From Spironucleus salmonicida (Eukaryota; Fornicata; Diplomonadida; Hexamitidae), in contig CM035317.1 in the NCBI GenBank assembly GCA_000497125.2, positions 8,001-72,000 on the forward strand: DNA of 64,000 nucleotides, read 5' to 3'. Numbering within the stretch: the first letter of the stretch is position 1; each line of letters opens with the position of its first letter. Both the position numbers and the translations under genes were made by a program. Below, one piece after another: positions 62,830 to 64,000 of this stretch. The notes under the pieces were generated by a model. That model had not been told where the DNA came from, did not search any database, and saw nothing but the letters and a program-made list of their open reading frames with translations.

Positions 62830-64000
62830 ATGACAGGCTGCCATGTAGTAGGATGCATCGAGTGCCCAAATAACCCTTACGTATGTCAGGCGTGCACTAC
62901 GGACTTTAAGTTGGTGGACAATTACTGCCTTTCGCCATGTAGTGCCTGTCCAGAAGGCACCAGCTGTCAAGGCAGTTCGTCAACTTGTACTGCGTGCTCG
63001 AATCCCAACTGCCTTAATTGTGAAGGAATGTGGTGTCTGCAGTGCAAGACTGGGTATAAACTACAAGGCCATATAAACTGCAACAAGATGACATGTAACG
63101 ACTGCTCTTATGGTTTTTTCTGCGACGAAAAGGCTCTAGTAAGCTGCATAGATTGCACGAAAATTCCCGAAGGAAAATTCTGTAACTGCTATCACTCGCG
63201 AATTTAGAATTGCCTATCCTGTAACTAAATAACTGGCAACTGTTCTAATTGCCTGTAGGGGTATTTTCCAGCCAAAAATGGGTAGAAGTGCATCCGTAAC
63301 GGAACCTGCCTGGTAACACAGGACTGCGGTCTGAACCAGTTCTGCTAGGGCTCCAAGTGCGTTAAAGGGGATCTGGCGCACCCGGTCTCCTGCGGCGAGC
63401 TGCTGAACTGCACGTCCTGCGTTTCGCCGTTCTTCTGCCTGAGGTGCAGCGGCGACTACCACCTCGGGGAGGACCTGAAGTGCCTCACGCCTCGCTGTGA
63501 GACGCTTGAGCTGAACCAGTACTGCAAAGACGTCAACGTCCCCGCAGCGTGCCCTGGTCCGTTCGCATGCAGGTGCCCGAACCAGAGAGACCACTGCGCG
63601 ACCTGCGATTCCGACGGCTGTGCGACCTGTCTGGCTGGGTTCGCACTGAGCAAGCACGGCTGTACGCGGAACGTGTGCACGTCCTCGGCTGACTGCCTCT
63701 TCGGCAGCTTCTGCGCCGAGAAGGGCTGTCAGGGCTGCGAGAGCATCGGTAGCGGCGGGTACTGCAACTGCGGTGCGCTGGTGCAGAACTGCGCGCTCTG
63801 CAGCGACGGCGTATGCCTGAAGTGCTAGCACGGCTCGTAGCTGACCCAGGGCTACTGCGTGATCACGGACTCATCCGACGGCGCGGTGGACGTGAAGCTG
63901 ATGATAGAGATTTCGGTTGCTATCATTATCGTCGTGATCGGCGTCACTCTCATCATCCTGTTCGTGATATTTAAGAAGTACTCGCCTAAGCAAAATGGGT
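62830..64000 (+). CDS. Cysteine-rich membrane protein, 3' end beyond window
   Basis: ATG 62830; open to the window end (390 codons) with several TAA/TAG as Gln. The ectodomain is full of CxxC pairs (CIECPNNPYVCQAC, CNDCSYGFFC, CATCDSDGCATC). A membrane helix lies near residues 357-380, followed by KKYSPKQNG at the edge, so only a short cytoplasmic tail is missing. No signal peptide at the chosen ATG. VSP/CRMP-type surface protein. The codons become GC-rich from about 63300 on. Confidence 0.82.

Noticed and set aside
63214-63831. 205-aa minus-strand ORF, alanine/valine-rich
   Set aside because: Antisense shadow of the GC-rich cysteine-rich gene at 62830-64000.

Overview
This is nuclear DNA from a protist that reads TAA and TAG as glutamine and stops only at TGA. 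The proof is in the genes themselves. The [FeFe]-hydrogenase, the PF16/SPAG6 axonemal protein, two multi-pass membrane proteins and several cysteine-rich membrane proteins are collinear with their families only when in-frame TAA/TAG are read as Gln, and each then ends at TGA. That code, a hydrogenase without introns, and many cysteine-rich surface proteins with one C-terminal membrane helix and a short basic tail point to a hexamitin diplomonad (Spironucleus/Hexamita/Trepomonas type). Ciliates and some oxymonads share the code and are less likely. No intron was recognised.

Left part (1-34 kb): a gene-poor, AT-rich region with three minus-strand copies of one very large, unrecognised P-loop NTPase family. 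Copy A runs 6032 to 692, copy B 15705 to 10548, copy C 31943 to 26731. They share a Walker A (SGKS/T), a Walker B (LVDEC) and a C-terminal motif. In A the reading frame breaks exactly at an (AT)7 microsatellite. In B it breaks by the same +1 phase near the corresponding place. C is decayed. A and B share a nearly identical 1.8 kb core between diverged ends, which suggests gene conversion. The same part holds a 1.35 kb direct repeat (7571-8917 and 16714-18062). At the edge of its second copy lies an AT-rich island (about 18063-20482) with the remains of a DNA-virus/Polinton-type packaging ATPase. A GC-rich island of broken genes, including a CS-domain protein, follows at 21-22.6 kb.

Right part (35-64 kb): two near-identical inverted arms of 6,584 bp (35172-41755 and 54389-60972) flank a 12.6 kb core. 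Each arm carries three surface-protein genes: a cysteine-rich protein with a polytopic membrane domain, a 219-aa cysteine-rich membrane protein, and a 509-aa type I membrane protein. The polytopic gene is complete only in the right arm; the left arm edge cuts off its first 346 codons. The differences between the arms cluster in the predicted ectodomains. The core holds a small ORF, histone H2A, a 469-aa cysteine-rich membrane protein, the hydrogenase, an EGF-like small membrane protein, PF16/SPAG6, an 82-aa cysteine-rich membrane protein and a permease-like protein with about 10-12 helices. Another cysteine-rich membrane protein runs off the right end.

Housekeeping genes (chromatin, flagellum, anaerobic energy metabolism) are thus interleaved with a surface-antigen locus, next to a region of expanding and decaying large NTPase genes. 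All translations were done by hand; coordinates are those of the reading frames followed.
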